DNA of 5,812 nt, taken from the NCBI GenBank assembly GCA_021205375.1, contig JAJPXR010000109.1, positions 1-5,812 of the forward strand. The letters run 5' to 3'. The stretch is from Clostridiales bacterium (GTDB taxonomy: Bacteria > Bacillota > Clostridia > Oscillospirales > Oscillospiraceae). The position numbers were made by a program, and so were the translations under genes. Under the pieces are notes generated by a model that did not search any database, had not been told where the DNA came from, and saw only the letters and a list, made by a program, of their open reading frames with translations. This document shows, one piece after another, positions 5,563-5,812 of this stretch (the stretch's first letter is position 1; each line of letters starts with the position of its first letter).

Positions 5563-5812
5563 AATGTAGACTCCTTTTCTTTGATAAGGTCGATGATTTC
5601 AGCGGGGGTTTTAGCGGCCAGCAGCCGTTCCAATACGTCTTTGTCCTGGATGATGGCGATGATCTGCTGGAGCTCGTCGATGTGCTGGTTGGGGTCCACG
5701 ACGGACAGCATGAACACCAGCCGCACGTCGGTGTATTCATCGTCGGTGCCCATCTGGACGAAGGGGACGGGGTTCCTGAGCACCGCGATGGCGGTTCCCG
5801 ATTTGTAGACGT
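5559..5812 (-). CDS. gatA: PTS EIIA subunit, galactitol/fructose-type, 5' end off the window (partial)
   Basis: Only the C-terminal 83 residues are in the window; the frame runs open to the right edge, so the start and the phospho-accepting histidine region are outside. The visible part begins VYKSGTAIAVLRNPVPFVQMG and continues through DVRLVFMLSVVDPNQHIDELQQIIAIIQDKDVLERLL to the end KEKESTL. The pattern of a beta strand (LVFMLSV), then the helix with HIDELQQI and the terminal helices, is typical of the second half of the PTS EIIA type-2 (mannitol/fructose/galactitol) domain, about 150 residues in full. A GTG at 5781-5783 could be mistaken for a start, but the homologous strand upstream of it stays in frame. 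The gene feeds phosphate from HPr to GatB. The symbol follows from the operon; the sequence alone gives the EIIA type-2 family. Confidence 0.85.
   Translation of the reverse strand, partial: VYKSGTAIAVLRNPVPFVQMGTDDEYTDVRLVFMLSVVDPNQHIDELQQIIAIIQDKDVLERLLAAKTPAEIIDLIKEKESTL

Noticed and set aside
3724..5808. A 694-codon open frame on the plus strand opposite gatC, gatB and gatA
   Set aside because: It is the antisense shadow of three well-recognised genes in high-GC DNA; its protein is a low-complexity run of Asp, Gly, His and Gln with no domain, and it crosses gene boundaries.

Overview
The window looks like a piece of a Firmicutes (Clostridia-type, probably gut Oscillospirales or Lachnospirales) chromosome. 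This rests on strong AGGAG-type ribosome binding sites, high-GC coding DNA (about 65% in one hand-counted line of gatY) and the style of the proteins. The lineage is an inference from sequence character, not from a database match.

Positions 380-5812 are one minus-strand operon read right to left. It encodes a galactitol (dulcitol) phosphotransferase system followed by its catabolic enzymes: the 3' part of gatA (EIIA, cut by the right edge), gatB (EIIB), gatC (EIIC), gatD (galactitol-1-phosphate 5-dehydrogenase), gatZ (tagatose-1,6-bisphosphate aldolase accessory subunit) and gatY (aldolase catalytic subunit). Each protein carries motifs I know from the E. coli Gat proteins. The pathway is: galactitol is imported and phosphorylated to galactitol-1-phosphate by GatABC, oxidised to D-tagatose-6-phosphate by GatD, phosphorylated to tagatose-1,6-bisphosphate by a kinase not present here, and cleaved by GatYZ to dihydroxyacetone phosphate and glyceraldehyde-3-phosphate. 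Gene order (A-B-C-D-Z-Y) follows the biochemical order and differs from the E. coli order YZABCD. No regulator or tagatose-6-phosphate kinase lies in the window; the start of the operon, and hence its promoter, is off the right edge.

The gatA/gatB pair overlaps by 4 nt (ATGA) and gatZ/gatY are 3 nt apart, so both pairs look translationally coupled. The longer gaps carry stem-loops: a GC-rich one between gatB and gatC, a perfect 13-bp one with a GAAA loop between gatC and gatD, and a 16-bp one with a GAAA loop just after gatY. None is followed by a clear U-tract on the transcript strand, so they may be mRNA processing or stability elements, or weak terminators.

Positions 1-310 are different. 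They are AT-richer (about 43% GC by hand count) and have no convincing gene. They hold a perfect 11-bp tandem repeat (131-152) and small inverted repeats. This may be a scar or end of a mobile element or a structured non-coding region, but I could not identify it. I see no clearly novel system; the core is a well-understood operon, and the parts worth a second look are the stem-loops and the left flank.
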